64,000 nucleotides of DNA from an uncultured Alistipes sp. (GTDB lineage: Bacteria; Bacteroidota; Bacteroidia; Bacteroidales; Rikenellaceae). Both the position numbers and the translations under genes were made by a program. Location: positions 1-64,000 of the forward strand of contig CASDSD010000037.1 of the NCBI GenBank assembly GCA_949283205.1. The letters run 5' to 3'. Under the pieces are notes generated by a model. That model worked only from the letters and a program-made list of their open reading frames with translations. It was not told the origin of the DNA and searched no databases. Shown here piece after piece: positions 15,629-25,111 of the stretch. Position 1 is the stretch's first letter; every line of letters starts with the position of its first letter.

Positions 15629-17542
15629 ATGGGAAAGATTATTGGTATTGACTTAGGTACGACTAATTCTTGCGTAGCGGTCATGGAGGGCAACGAGCCC
15701 GTGGTTATCCCCAACTCGGAGGGACATCGCACGACCCCGTCGGTCGTAGCGTTTACCGACAATTCGGAGCGTAAGGTGGGTGATCCCGCAAAGCGTCAGG
15801 CTATCACCAACCCGAAGCGTACGGTATTCTCGATCAAGCGATTCATGGGTGAAACCTACGACAAGGTCACTTCGGAGATCGCGCGTGCGCCGTACAGCAT
15901 CGTACAGGGTGCCAACAACACTCCCCGTGTGGATATCGACGGACGCCAGTATACGCCGCAGGAGATCTCGGCCATCATCCTGCAGAAGATGAAGAAGACG
16001 GCCGAGGACTATCTGGGCCAGGAGGTCACCGAAGCCGTGATTACGGTGCCGGCATACTTCTCTGACTCGCAGCGTCAGGCTACGAAGGAGGCCGGCGAGA
16101 TCGCAGGTCTCAAGGTTCGCCGTATCATCAACGAGCCCACGGCTGCGGCGCTGGCATACGGCCTGGACAAGAAGAACAAGGATATGAAGGTTGCCGTATA
16201 CGACCTGGGCGGCGGTACGTTCGATATCTCTATTCTGGAGTTGGGCGACGGCGTCTTCGAGGTCAAGTCTACCAACGGTGATACGCACCTCGGTGGCGAT
16301 GATTTCGACCACGTGCTGATCGACTACATGGCCGAGGCGTTCAAGGCCGAGCACGGTATCGACCTGCGTCAGGACCCGATGGCTCTGCAGCGTCTGAAGG
16401 AGGCCGCAGAGAAGGCCAAGATCGAGCTCTCGTCGTCGACCACTACGGAGATCAACCTCCCGTACATCATGCCCGTAAACGGCATTCCGCAGCACCTTGT
16501 GATGTCGCTGACGCGTGCCAAGTTCGAACAGTTGTGCGACCACTTGATCCAGAAGACGGTCGAGCCTTGCAAGCTGGCGCTGCGTGACGCGGGCCTTCAG
16601 GCAAGCGACATAGACGAGGTGATCCTTGTGGGCGGTTCTACGCGTATCCCTGCCATACAGCAGATCGTGGAGAAGTTCTTCGGCAAGACCCCGAACAAGT
16701 CGGTCAACCCCGACGAGGTAGTAGCCGTAGGTGCCGCAATTCAGGGCGGTGTGCTCACGGGCGAGGTGAAGGATGTGCTTCTGCTGGATGTGACGCCGCT
16801 GTCGCTGGGTATCGAGACGCTGAACGGTGTCTTCACCAAGCTCATCGAGGCCAACACGACCATCCCGACGCGCAAGAGCGAGGTATTCTCTACGGCGACG
16901 GACAACCAGCCTTCGGTCGAGATCAACGTATGTCAGGGCGAGCGTCCCATGGCGCGTGACAACAAGTCTCTGGGCCGCTTCCACCTCGACGGAATACCGG
17001 CAGCACCGCGCGGCGTGCCCCAGATCGAGGTTACGTTCGATATCGATGCCAACGGTATCCTGAACGTCTCGGCCAAGGACAAGGGTACGGGCAAGGAGCA
17101 GAAGATACGTATCGAGGCATCGTCGGGTCTGACCGAGCAGGAGATCCAGCGCATGCGTGACGAGGCCAAGGCCAACGAGGCCAAGGACAAGGCCGAGAAG
17201 GAGCGTGTGGACAAGATCAACGCCGCCGACTCGAACATCTTCGCCACGGAGAAGCAGCTCAAGGAGTACGGTGACAAGATCCCTGCCGACAAGAAGTCGG
17301 CCATCGAGGGAGCTTTGGCCAAGCTGAAGGAGGCTCACAAGAATCAGGATGTGGCAGCCATCGACACGGCTATCGCCGAACTGAACAGCGCATGGCAGGC
17401 TGCATCGCAGGACATCTACTCGGCGCAGCAGGCACAGGGCGCACAGCAGAACGCCGGTGCGGGCAATGCCAGCGCCGGAGCCCAGCAGGGCAACGGCGGC
17501 CAGCAGCAGCCCGAGGATGTGGAGTTCGAGGAGGTTAAATAA
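15629..17542 (+). CDS. dnaK: molecular chaperone DnaK (Hsp70)
   Basis: ATP-dependent cytoplasmic chaperone of 637 residues, full length. The nucleotide domain begins [15 protein letters not shown] and carries [12 protein letters not shown] near 188-200 and [10 protein letters not shown] near 331-340. The linker [16 protein letters not shown] leads into the substrate domain and helical lid. The Gly/Gln/Ala-rich tail ends E-D-V-E-F-E-E-V-K, the common DnaK end. grpE and dnaJ are not adjacent. No CIRCE site is visible upstream, so HrcA control is not supported here. Confidence 0.98.
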   Translation: MGKIIGIDLGTTNSCVAVMEGNEPVVIPNSEGHRTTPSVVAFTDNSERKVGDPAKRQAITNPKRTVFSIKRFMGETYDKVTSEIARAPYSIVQGANNTPRVDIDGRQYTPQEISAIILQKMKKTAEDYLGQEVTEAVITVPAYFSDSQRQATKEAGEIAGLKVRRIINEPTAAALAYGLDKKNKDMKVAVYDLGGGTFDISILELGDGVFEVKSTNGDTHLGGDDFDHVLIDYMAEAFKAEHGIDLRQDPMALQRLKEAAEKAKIELSSSTTTEINLPYIMPVNGIPQHLVMSLTRAKFEQLCDHLIQKTVEPCKLALRDAGLQASDIDEVILVGGSTRIPAIQQIVEKFFGKTPNKSVNPDEVVAVGAAIQGGVLTGEVKDVLLLDVTPLSLGIETLNGVFTKLIEANTTIPTRKSEVFSTATDNQPSVEINVCQGERPMARDNKSLGRFHLDGIPAAPRGVPQIEVTFDIDANGILNVSAKDKGTGKEQKIRIEASSGLTEQEIQRMRDEAKANEAKDKAEKERVDKINAADSNIFATEKQLKEYGDKIPADKKSAIEGALAKLKEAHKNQDVAAIDTAIAELNSAWQAASQDIYSAQQAQGAQQNAGAGNASAGAQQGNGGQQQPEDVEFEEVK

Positions 17543-17576
17543 TCCGGGCAGCTCGTCCTATACGGGTTATGATGGA

Positions 17577-17610
17577 GGGGCGGACCGAAAAAGGGTCCGC
17601 CCCTTTTTTT
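17577..17610 (+). terminator. intrinsic terminator after dnaK
   Basis: A perfect 10-bp stem, GGGGCGGACC (17577-17586) with GGTCCGCCCC (17594-17603), a 7-nt loop and seven T at 17604-17610. Confidence 0.92.
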
Positions 17611-17756
17611 GTCGTATCGTCATGTTGCGGGGTCTTGCCCGCGGTGCCGGCGCGGCCGGTCGTTTCGCTTGCGCCGAAATGTGAAATAATGTTCCCAAGT
17701 TTGGGTAAAAGTCCGAAAATCGGCCTGATGGTTTCGGTTTTTGGACTTTTTTTTTA

Positions 17757-17764
17757 TATATTTG
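17757..17764 (+). promoter_or_regulatory. -7 promoter box for secDF
   Basis: Exact TATATTTG about 80 nt before the secDF ATG. A TTTC near 17733 is at roughly the right distance for a weak -33 element. Confidence 0.55.
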
Positions 17765-17845
17765 TCGCCTAAAAAAGGGCAGTGTCCCGAGAGAATGGGA
17801 AGAAACGCAAAAAATATAAAGAATACAAACAAATTTTAAACTACA

Positions 17846-20800
17846 ATGCAAAGCAAAGGTGCGATTAAATTCCTCACGATCGTTTTTGTGATTGCGTGCG
17901 TGTACCAGCTCATGTTCTCCTTCAAGACCTACAATGCGGAGAAGAAGGCTGCGGAGTATGCCGCAACATTCGACGAGAGTGTGCAGGCCGAAAAAGAGGC
18001 CTACTATCTGGATTCGATCCAGAACAAGCCCATCTACAACTTCCTGGGCTTGAAAAAATTTACCTACAAGGAGTGTAAGGAGAAGGAGGTTAACCTCGGA
18101 CTCGACCTCAAGGGCGGTATGAACGTTATGCTCGAGATCGAGGTGCAGGATCTGGTCAAGTCGCTTGCTGGTGACAGCCAGAACGACCCCGCTTTCGTGG
18201 AGGCGATGAATCGCGCCAACGAGGCCATGAAGGCCGGCACGAACGACTATATCGGAGTCTTCGCCGAGGCATACAGCGAGATAACCAACGGAGCGCCCCT
18301 GGCGGCCATCTTCGTTGGCCCCGACCGCAAGGATATTACCCCGAACAGCTCGGACGAGGAGGTTGTAAAGGTGCTCAAGGAGGAGACCGATGCCGCCATA
18401 GCCGCATCGTTCAACATCCTGCGCAACCGTATCGACCACTTCGGCGTTACGCAGCCCAATATCCAGCGCCTTCCCAACTCGAACCGCATCATGGTCGAGC
18501 TGCCGGGCGTCAAGGAGCCGGAGCGTGTGCGCAAGCTGCTCCAGGGTTCGGCTTCGCTCGAGTTCTGGACGACGTTCGACTACGGCGAGGTGCTTCCGAT
18601 GCTGTCGGAGGCCGACCGCCTCATAAAGAGTTCTCTGGATGCAGGGCAGACCGATACTGTCGCCGTTGCGGAGCCGGCCGTCGAGGCTGCTGACTCTACT
18701 GCCGCTGTTTCGGACCTCGCCGCCGAGGTTGCGCAGAGCGCCTCGCAGGAGGAGCAGCCGGCACAGAGCGCCCACTTCACGGCCGAGGAGAATCCTCTCT
18801 TCGCGCTGCTGGATCCCTACTATGGCGGCGGAGCCATCGTAGGTGCTGCGGCTGCGGCCGATATTCCGACGATCAACGCATATCTGGCGCGTGTCGACGT
18901 GCAGAACCTCTTCCCGAGCGACCTCGTATTCAAGTGGGGTATCAAGGGTGAGGATATGTTCGACGGGCGTTTCGCGCTCTATGCGCTGCGTTCGATCGAC
19001 GGCAAGCCCGCCATGGACGGCGGCGCCGTATCTACTGCCACAGAGACCTATGCCGAGCGCGGTGCTACGGCGGAGGTCAACCTTACGATGACTTCGGCCG
19101 GAACGTCGGAGTGGGCGCAGCTCACGGGTCAGAATGTCGGCAAGGCCATCGCAATCGTCCTCGACGGATACGTGTATTCGGCTCCGAGAGTCGAGGGCAA
19201 GATCGACGGCGGCAACTCGCGCATTACGGGTAACTTCACCATACAGGAGGCACAGGACCTGGCCAACGTGCTCAAGTCGGGTAAGGTCCCCGCTCCGGCA
19301 CGCATCATCCAGGATACCGTGGTCGGCCCGTCGCTGGGTGCCGAGTCGATCAATGCCGGTATGTTCTCGTTCGTGCTGGCCTTCGTGCTGGTGCTGCTCT
19401 ACATGGGCCTCTTCTACAAGACGGCGGGATGGATGGCCGACGTGGCTCTTATCCTGAACGTATTCCTTCTGATGGGTGTCCTGGTCTCGTTCGGCGCCGT
19501 GCTGACGCTGCCCGGTATCGCCGGTATCGTGCTGACGATGGGTATGGCGGTGGACGCCAACGTGATCATATACGAGCGTATCAAGGAGGAGCTGCGCGGC
19601 GGAAAGGGTCTGTCGCTGGCCATCAAGGACGGTTTCTCGAACGCTTACTCGGCCATCATCGACGGTAACCTCACCACGATCATCACGGGTATCGTGCTCT
19701 TCGTCTTCGGTACGGGTCCCGTTCAGGGCTTCGCCACCACCCTTATCATCGGTATCCTGACGTCGCTCTACTGCTCGATCTTCATCACGCGCATGCTTCT
19801 CGAGTGGATCGTGGAGAAGTGGGGCAAGGTGTCGTTCTCGCGTTCATGGTCGGAGAACTGGCTTGCGAACGTGTCGTTCGACTTCATCAGCAAGCGCAAG
19901 ATCTCATACGCCATATCGGGTACTCTGATCGTGGTGTCGCTGCTTTCGCTTATCTTCCACGGCCTGAATACGGGTGTGGACTTTACCGGAGGTCGTACCT
20001 ATGTGGTACGTTTCGACAACAACGTCTCGGTTGAGGCCGTTCGCAAGGCCCTCGACGAGACCTTTGTCAGCGATGACGAGGCCATGAAGTCGAACGAGGT
20101 GAAGCAGTACGGTAGCGGCAACCAGATGCGTATCGTAACCCAGTACAAGTTCGACGATACGTCGGAGGAGACGACGGCCGAGGTAGACGCCCTGCTCTAC
20201 GAGGCTCTCAAGGGCTTCTACACCTATCCCATCACGCTCGATGGCTTCATCAGCACGCAGGAGGATATAAACGGTATCATTTCTTCTGACAAGATCGGTC
20301 CATCGATCGCAAAGGATATGACCTACAACGCAATCTATGCGGTGCTCTTCTCGCTTATTGCCATAGGCCTCTACATCACCTTCCGATTCAAGAGGTGGCA
20401 GTGGGCTACGGGTGCCACGCTGGCATTGGCGCACAACGCCTTCCTCGTGATCGGTATCTTCTCGATATTCTATACGGTGATGCCCTTCAACCTCGAGGTC
20501 AATCAGGCCTTCATCGCGGCGATCCTTACGATCATCGGATACTCGATAAACGATACGGTGGTGATCTTCGACCGTATCCGCGAATATCTGACGCTCTACC
20601 CGAAGCGCCCCATAGCCGAGAATATCAACAAGGCGATATGTTCGACCTTGTCCCGTACGATGAACACTTCGGGTACTACGATCGTGACGCTGCTTGCGAT
20701 GTTCATTCTGGGCGGCGAGACGATGCGCGGATTTATCTTTGCCCTGCTGCTCGGTATAGTCATCGGTACCTACTCGTCGGTATTCGTGGCTACGCCCATC

Positions 20801-20857
20801 GCATACGATATCCTTCGCCGCACCGACAAGAAGGTGGAGAAGGAGGCCAATAAATAG
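17846..20857 (+). CDS. secDF: protein translocase fusion SecDF
   Basis: Inner-membrane accessory of the Sec translocon that uses the proton gradient to pull exported proteins outward. SecD and SecF are fused in one 1003-residue chain, usual in Bacteroidales. One N-terminal helix (about 8-25) is followed by the SecD motif L-G-L-D-L-K-G-G-M near 87-95. A low-complexity Ala/Glu/Ser stretch (about 270-310) interrupts the large periplasmic domain. The SecD helices follow near 500-665. The SecF half begins near 685 with F-D-F-I-S-K-R-K and carries G-V-D-F-T-G-G-R near 711-718, with a final set of helices at about 825-995. Confidence 0.97.
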   Translation: MQSKGAIKFLTIVFVIACVYQLMFSFKTYNAEKKAAEYAATFDESVQAEKEAYYLDSIQNKPIYNFLGLKKFTYKECKEKEVNLGLDLKGGMNVMLEIEVQDLVKSLAGDSQNDPAFVEAMNRANEAMKAGTNDYIGVFAEAYSEITNGAPLAAIFVGPDRKDITPNSSDEEVVKVLKEETDAAIAASFNILRNRIDHFGVTQPNIQRLPNSNRIMVELPGVKEPERVRKLLQGSASLEFWTTFDYGEVLPMLSEADRLIKSSLDAGQTDTVAVAEPAVEAADSTAAVSDLAAEVAQSASQEEQPAQSAHFTAEENPLFALLDPYYGGGAIVGAAAAADIPTINAYLARVDVQNLFPSDLVFKWGIKGEDMFDGRFALYALRSIDGKPAMDGGAVSTATETYAERGATAEVNLTMTSAGTSEWAQLTGQNVGKAIAIVLDGYVYSAPRVEGKIDGGNSRITGNFTIQEAQDLANVLKSGKVPAPARIIQDTVVGPSLGAESINAGMFSFVLAFVLVLLYMGLFYKTAGWMADVALILNVFLLMGVLVSFGAVLTLPGIAGIVLTMGMAVDANVIIYERIKEELRGGKGLSLAIKDGFSNAYSAIIDGNLTTIITGIVLFVFGTGPVQGFATTLIIGILTSLYCSIFITRMLLEWIVEKWGKVSFSRSWSENWLANVSFDFISKRKISYAISGTLIVVSLLSLIFHGLNTGVDFTGGRTYVVRFDNNVSVEAVRKALDETFVSDDEAMKSNEVKQYGSGNQMRIVTQYKFDDTSEETTAEVDALLYEALKGFYTYPITLDGFISTQEDINGIISSDKIGPSIAKDMTYNAIYAVLFSLIAIGLYITFRFKRWQWATGATLALAHNAFLVIGIFSIFYTVMPFNLEVNQAFIAAILTIIGYSINDTVVIFDRIREYLTLYPKRPIAENINKAICSTLSRTMNTSGTTIVTLLAMFILGGETMRGFIFALLLGIVIGTYSSVFVATPIAYDILRRTDKKVEKEANK

Positions 20858-20887
20858 CACTGCGGGGACGATATTGTAAGTCCCGGG

Positions 20888-20928
20888 AAAAAAGAGGGCG
20901 CAACTCGAGTGTTGCGCCCTCTTTTTTT
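20888..20928 (+). terminator. intrinsic terminator after secDF
   Basis: A perfect 15-bp stem, AAAAGAGGGCGCAAC (20890-20904) with GTTGCGCCCTCTTTT (20911-20925), a 6-nt loop, and T to 20928. An A-run on the left side could let it work on the other strand too. Confidence 0.92.
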
Positions 20929-20929
20929 A

Positions 20930-20937
20930 TAATTTTG
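20930..20937 (+). promoter_or_regulatory. -7 promoter box for the ybbR-coaE-folP run
   Basis: Exact TAATTTTG, starting 2 nt after the secDF terminator and 23 nt before the ATG at 20960. The -33 region would fall inside the terminator hairpin. Confidence 0.55.
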
Positions 20938-20959
20938 CATACGCTAAAGTTTTTGGGTG

Positions 20960-21439
20960 ATGAAACTGTTGCATAGAATTTCGACACTTGTCCGACGTTA
21001 TGTCTCGCCGGTGTTCGTGACGTTGTTTTGCGCGTCATTCGTGTTGTGGTATATAGTGAAACTCGATCACACATACACCACCGAATATGCTGTACACGTG
21101 AACATCGACGGCGAGCGGCTGCGGGTGCCGTGCGTAGTGGAGGGCAAGGGGGCCACGCTGTTCGGATACAGGGTGTACATGCACCGTCAGATCCGCATCC
21201 CGCTTTCGGAGTTGAAATATACGGTGGAGCAGTATGTCGTGGAGCCCGAGAGCGAGGCGGAGGATCCGACTGTCGGTGAGAGCTACTGTGTCATCGACCC
21301 GCAGTCGTTGCAGAATGCCATATCGGTCCGTTTCAGTGACATAAAGGTCATCTCTGTAGGCAATATCCCGCCCATGCCGATGCCAGATCCCGAGGCGCAG
21401 TCGGAGACGGAGGGGTCGGAGCAGAAGAAGACAGAGTAG
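20960..21439 (+). CDS. YbbR-like membrane-anchored protein
   Basis: A protein of 159 residues from ATG 20960; GTG 20957 would add one Met. A single N-terminal helix (about 15-34, V-S-P-V-F-V-T-L-F-C-A-S-F-V-L-W-Y-I-V-K) anchors a periplasmic part, followed by an acidic Pro-rich tail. In many Bacteroidales genomes a YbbR-like gene sits just before coaE, as here (29 nt). YbbR/CdaR regulates the c-di-AMP synthase CdaA in Firmicutes. This copy is short, with at most one YbbR-like repeat, so the family call leans on context. Confidence 0.6.
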   Translation: MKLLHRISTLVRRYVSPVFVTLFCASFVLWYIVKLDHTYTTEYAVHVNIDGERLRVPCVVEGKGATLFGYRVYMHRQIRIPLSELKYTVEQYVVEPESEAEDPTVGESYCVIDPQSLQNAISVRFSDIKVISVGNIPPMPMPDPEAQSETEGSEQKKTE

Positions 21440-21468
21440 ATCGCGGAGAGTGTATAAAACGTCGGAAC

Positions 21469-22059
21469 ATGTATAAGGTAGGGGTTACGGGAGGCATAGG
21501 AAGCGGTAAGAGTACCGTATGCCGGCTCTTTGCCGAACGTGGTATTGCGGTATATGATTGCGACTCCAGGGCGAAGGCTCTCATGACGGAGAGTGCCTCG
21601 CTGCGAGAGGCCATAGTACGGATCTTCGGTGAGGAGTGTTACAGGGACGGCGTGCTGGAGCGGCGTTACCTTGCCGGGCGTGTCTTTGCGGATGCGGATG
21701 CTCTGGCTGCGTTGAATGGTGTGGTGCACCCGGCCGTGCGGGAGGATTTCCGTGCATGGGCAGGACGGCAGCAGGGGGCGTATGTAATGCTTGAGAGCGC
21801 GATACTCTTCGATGCCGGCTTCGAGGGCGAGGTGGATACGACGCTTGCGGTGCTGGCCCCGACGGAAGAGCGGGTGAAGCGTTGCATGGAGCGTGACGGC
21901 GCCTCGCGCGAGGAGGTGCTGCGACGCATATCGAATCAGTCGGACGACGATACGCTGTGCCGGCTGGCGGATCGGACGATCGTGAACATCCGCCGCGACT
22001 ACCTGGAGAGCGACGTGCAGCGTCTGCATGAAATATATACGCATGAGGCTCAACGGTAA
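21469..22059 (+). CDS. coaE: dephospho-CoA kinase
   Basis: Last step of coenzyme A synthesis: ATP phosphorylates the ribose 3' hydroxyl of dephospho-CoA. It has 196 residues, normal for the family. The P-loop G-G-I-G-S-G-K-S-T lies at about 8-16, then D-C-D-S-R-A-K near 33-39, H-P-A-V-R near 87-91, and the R-x-x-x-Q-S-D-D lid-type motif near 155-162. Its 3' end overlaps the start of folP, implying coupled translation. Confidence 0.94.
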   Translation: MYKVGVTGGIGSGKSTVCRLFAERGIAVYDCDSRAKALMTESASLREAIVRIFGEECYRDGVLERRYLAGRVFADADALAALNGVVHPAVREDFRAWAGRQQGAYVMLESAILFDAGFEGEVDTTLAVLAPTEERVKRCMERDGASREEVLRRISNQSDDDTLCRLADRTIVNIRRDYLESDVQRLHEIYTHEAQR

Positions 22060-22885
22060 GGATATCGACCCGGGGAAGAGGCAGGTGATGACGATCATAA
22101 ACGTCACCGAGGATTCGTTCTACGACGGCAGCCGTACCTTTACTCTCGACGATATCTGTCGTCGTGCCGCCGCGGCCGTGGAGCAGGGGGCCTCGATCTT
22201 CGATGTGGGAGGATACTCATCGCGTCCGGGTGCCGCCGATGTGCCTATGGAGGAGGAGTGGCGAAGGGTTGAGAGGGGATTGACTGCCGTGCGGCGCATT
22301 GCGGGCGATATCCCCGTCTCGGTGGATACGTTTCGTTCGGAGGTTGTGCGGCGTGCCGTGGAGAGCTTCGGCGGTATAATCATAAACGACATATCGGCCG
22401 GAGAGTTCGATCCGCGGATCGTGGATGTTGCGGCGGAATACGACGTGCCGTACATCGCCATGCACATGCGTGGCACACCCCGCACGATGCAGTCGATGAC
22501 CGACTATGCGGGTGGCGTTGTGGATGATGTATGCGCATATTTCGAGGCGCGGTGTGCCTTTTTGCGCGGGCGCGGCGTGAGGAGCATCCTTCTCGACCCG
22601 GGGTTCGGTTTCGCGAAGGACGTGCGGCAGAATTACGAACTGCTGGCGGGGCTGCACCGTATCTGTGCCATGGGCTATCCCGTGGTGGCGGGGCTTTCGC
22701 GCAAGTCGATGATCTACCGCGTGACAGGCGGCACCCCGGCCGACGCTCTGGCAGGGACGTCGGCGCTGAACTGGGAGGCACTGCGGCAGGGGGCCTCCAT
22801 ATTGCGCGTACACGATACGCGCGAGGCGGCCGATCTGGTGAAGATATTTTCGGTGTACGGTGATTTCCTGCCTTCCCGTGGATAA
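22043..22885 (+). CDS. folP: dihydropteroate synthase
   Basis: Joins 6-hydroxymethyl-dihydropterin diphosphate with p-aminobenzoate in folate synthesis; the target of sulfonamides. It has about 280 residues from ATG 22043, or 285 from ATG 22028. Both overlap coaE; the later one fits the short family N-terminus better. Key motifs are I-I-N-V-T-E-D-S-F near 17-25, D-V-G-G-Y-S-S-R-P-G near 54-63, N-D-I-S-A-G, and L-D-P-G-F-G-F-A-K near 182-190, with the late S-R-K-S motif. In many Bacteroidales folP neighbours cdaA; here they are 12 kb apart. Confidence 0.95.
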   Translation: MRLNGKDIDPGKRQVMTIINVTEDSFYDGSRTFTLDDICRRAAAAVEQGASIFDVGGYSSRPGAADVPMEEEWRRVERGLTAVRRIAGDIPVSVDTFRSEVVRRAVESFGGIIINDISAGEFDPRIVDVAAEYDVPYIAMHMRGTPRTMQSMTDYAGGVVDDVCAYFEARCAFLRGRGVRSILLDPGFGFAKDVRQNYELLAGLHRICAMGYPVVAGLSRKSMIYRVTGGTPADALAGTSALNWEALRQGASILRVHDTREAADLVKIFSVYGDFLPSRG

Positions 22886-22897
22886 TATTGCGCAGAT

Positions 22898-23548
22898 ATG
22901 ATAAAGTGCGAAAACATACACAAGAGCTACGGTACGCTGGAGGTGCTCAAGGGGGTCTCGCTGGAGGTCTCGCGCGGCGAGGTGGTCTCGGTCGTGGGAC
23001 CGAGCGGCGCGGGTAAGACCACGCTGCTGCAGATCATGGGCACGCTCTCGCCGATGGACAGCGGTCGGCTGGAGATAGACGGCGTGGACGTGACGTCGAT
23101 GGATGACGACCGGCTGTCGGATTTCCGTAACCGGCATATCGGGTTCGTCTTCCAGTTCCATCACCTGCTGCCGGAGTTCACGGCCCTGGAGAATGTGATG
23201 ATGCCGGCGCTGATCGGGGGCACGGCACGCGCAGAAGCCGAGCGCCGCGCTGCGGAGCTGTTGCGCATGATGGGTCTCGAAGCGCGGTCGTCGCATAAGC
23301 CGAGCGCATTGTCGGGGGGCGAGCAGCAGCGTGTGGCCATAGCGCGGGCGATAATGAACCGTCCGGCGATACTTCTGGCGGACGAGCCGTCTGGCAATCT
23401 CGATTCGAAAAACCGCGAGGAGGTGCATTCGTTGTTTTTCCGCTTGCGTGACGAGTTGGGGCAGACCTGTGTGGTGGTAACGCACGACGATTCGCTGGCG
23501 TCGATGGCCGATCGCAAGGTGGTTATGAGCGACGGCGTTATAATTTGA
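22898..23548 (+). CDS. ABC transporter ATP-binding protein (LolD/MacB type)
   Basis: A 216-residue ATPase subunit with all expected motifs: Walker [10 protein letters not shown] near 35-43, the Q-loop [12 protein letters not shown], signature L-S-G-G-E-Q-Q-R near 137-144, and Walker [13 protein letters not shown] near 157-168. The subclass is that of LolD (lipoprotein release), FtsE and MacB. LolD is the best fit by sequence, but no LolC/E permease is adjacent, so the partner is unknown. It is 12 nt after folP. Confidence 0.9.
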   Translation: MIKCENIHKSYGTLEVLKGVSLEVSRGEVVSVVGPSGAGKTTLLQIMGTLSPMDSGRLEIDGVDVTSMDDDRLSDFRNRHIGFVFQFHHLLPEFTALENVMMPALIGGTARAEAERRAAELLRMMGLEARSSHKPSALSGGEQQRVAIARAIMNRPAILLADEPSGNLDSKNREEVHSLFFRLRDELGQTCVVVTHDDSLASMADRKVVMSDGVII

Positions 23549-23569
23549 TCTAAAGACCCTTTGATATAA

Positions 23570-24340
23570 ATGGAGAGAGAGGAGTTGCGCGAGATGCTGG
23601 AGCATCTGCACGACAAGTACAACCGTCCGGAGTTTATCGAGCCGGACCCGATCAGCGTGCCCCACGCCTTCGAGGGGCGCGAGGATCGCGAGATAGCGGG
23701 ATTCCTTGCGGCGACGATCGCCTGGGGCAACCGCAAGGCAATCGTACGCAGCGCGCGCCGTATGGTGGAGTATATGGACGGCGCCCCGGCCGATTTCGTT
23801 CGCCATGCGTCGGAAGGGGACCTGTCGCGTCTGCAGAGTTATGTCCACAGGACCTTCAACGGCGGCGATTTCCGTGATTTCGTGCTGGCCCTGCGCGGCA
23901 TTGTGGAGCGTTACGGCGGTATCGGGGAGTTCTTCGAGACGCGGTACGAGGCGACGGGCGACCTGCGGCAGGCGATATCGGACTTCCGGCGCGAGTTCTT
24001 CTCGTGCCGCCACGATGCGCATTGCGAGAAGCACCTCTCGTCGATCGACAAGGGTGCGGCGTGCAAGCGCCTGAACATGTATCTGCGGTGGTTCGTGCGC
24101 CGCGACGACCGGGGTGTGGACTTCGGCCTGTGGCGCCGTATCCCGATGTCGGCGCTCTATCTGCCCCTGGATGTCCATTCGGGAAACATGGGGCGCGCGC
24201 TGGGGCTTCTGCAGCGTCGCCAGAACGACTGGAAGGCGACGGAGGAGATCACGGCCTCGCTGCGCGAGTTCGATGCCAATGACCCCGTACGGTATGATTT
24301 CTCGCTCTTCGGGGCGGGTATAGACGGATTCCTCAAATAG
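23570..24340 (+). CDS. TIGR02757 family protein (DUF2400)
   Basis: A 256-residue cytoplasmic protein of a conserved family of unknown function. Typical features are F-V-R-H-A near the first third, A-C-K-R-L-N-M-Y-L-R-W-F-V-R near 164-177, and the closing L-P-L-D-V-H-S-G-N-M-G-R-A-L-G-L. The R-L-N-M-x-L-R-W segment recalls the HhH-GPD DNA-glycosylase fold, so a base-repair role has been suggested for such proteins; that is inference. It is 21 nt after the ABC gene and 7 nt before trmN6. Confidence 0.85.
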   Translation: MEREELREMLEHLHDKYNRPEFIEPDPISVPHAFEGREDREIAGFLAATIAWGNRKAIVRSARRMVEYMDGAPADFVRHASEGDLSRLQSYVHRTFNGGDFRDFVLALRGIVERYGGIGEFFETRYEATGDLRQAISDFRREFFSCRHDAHCEKHLSSIDKGAACKRLNMYLRWFVRRDDRGVDFGLWRRIPMSALYLPLDVHSGNMGRALGLLQRRQNDWKATEEITASLREFDANDPVRYDFSLFGAGIDGFLK

Positions 24341-24347
24341 TGTGTCT

Positions 24348-25061
24348 ATGGGCGGCGGTGGCTTTACATTCAAACAGTTCCATATCGACCACAGTCGGTG
24401 CGCCATGAAGGTGGGCACCGACGGTGTGCTTATAGGGGCATGGTGCCGCCTGCCTCACGCAGGGCGTATCCTCGATATCGGTACGGGGACGGGGCTGATC
24501 GCCGTGATGGCGGCGCAGCGGGCGCCGCAGGCACGCATTACCGCCATAGAGATCGACGGGGCGTGCGTGGCGCAGGCGCGCGAGAATGCCGCCTCATCGC
24601 CGTGGGGCGACCGCATCGAGGTGGTGGAGTCGCCTCTGCAGGAGTTCTTCCCCGAGGAGCGGTATGATGCCATAGTTTCGAACCCTCCCTATTTCGAAGA
24701 GTCTCTGTTGCCGCCCGACGGGCGGCGCATGACGGCACGGCATACCTGCACGCTCTCCTTTACGGAACTGGCGTCGGGTGTGGTGCGGCTGCTTGCCGAC
24801 GACGGGCGTTTCTCGTTGATACTGCCTGCGGCGGAGTCGGAGCGGTTTCTCTCGGCGGCACGGGGCGTGTTGTTCGTTACGCGGCGGTGCGAGGTGTGGA
24901 CGACGCCTGCGAGCGGCGTGCGGCGCGTGATGACGGAGTTCGCGGCGCGGCCGCCGAAAGAGCGGCCCGGGACGGAGCGTCTTGTCGTGGAGGATGGCGG
25001 CCAGATGCGCTACAGCGAGGAATATCGCATGTTGACGCGTGATTTCTATCTCAAATTTTGA
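24348..25061 (+). CDS. trmN6: tRNA1(Val) (adenine-N6)-methyltransferase TrmN6
   Basis: SAM-dependent methyltransferase expected to modify A37 of tRNA-Val. It has about 237 residues from ATG 24348; GTG 24342 is the alternative. The N-terminal F-x-F-K-Q-F-H-I-D-H motif, the SAM loop D-I-G-T-G-T-G-L near 43-50 and the catalytic N-P-P-Y-F near 108-112 all fit YfiC/TrmN6. A promoter for the next gene is embedded at its 3' end. Confidence 0.88.
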   Translation: MGGGGFTFKQFHIDHSRCAMKVGTDGVLIGAWCRLPHAGRILDIGTGTGLIAVMAAQRAPQARITAIEIDGACVAQARENAASSPWGDRIEVVESPLQEFFPEERYDAIVSNPPYFEESLLPPDGRRMTARHTCTLSFTELASGVVRLLADDGRFSLILPAAESERFLSAARGVLFVTRRCEVWTTPASGVRRVMTEFAARPPKERPGTERLVVEDGGQMRYSEEYRMLTRDFYLKF

Positions 25062-25087
25062 ATATCCGTGTGAAAAAACTATATTTG
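25056..25087 (+). promoter_or_regulatory. promoter of the DUF4831 gene
   Basis: TTTTG (25056-25060), 19 nt, then TATATTTG (25080-25087), both exact. It overlaps the trmN6 stop codon and lies 25 nt before ATG 25112. Confidence 0.75.
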
Positions 25088-25111
25088 CTAAAATAGAAAA
25101 ACATAATGGTC

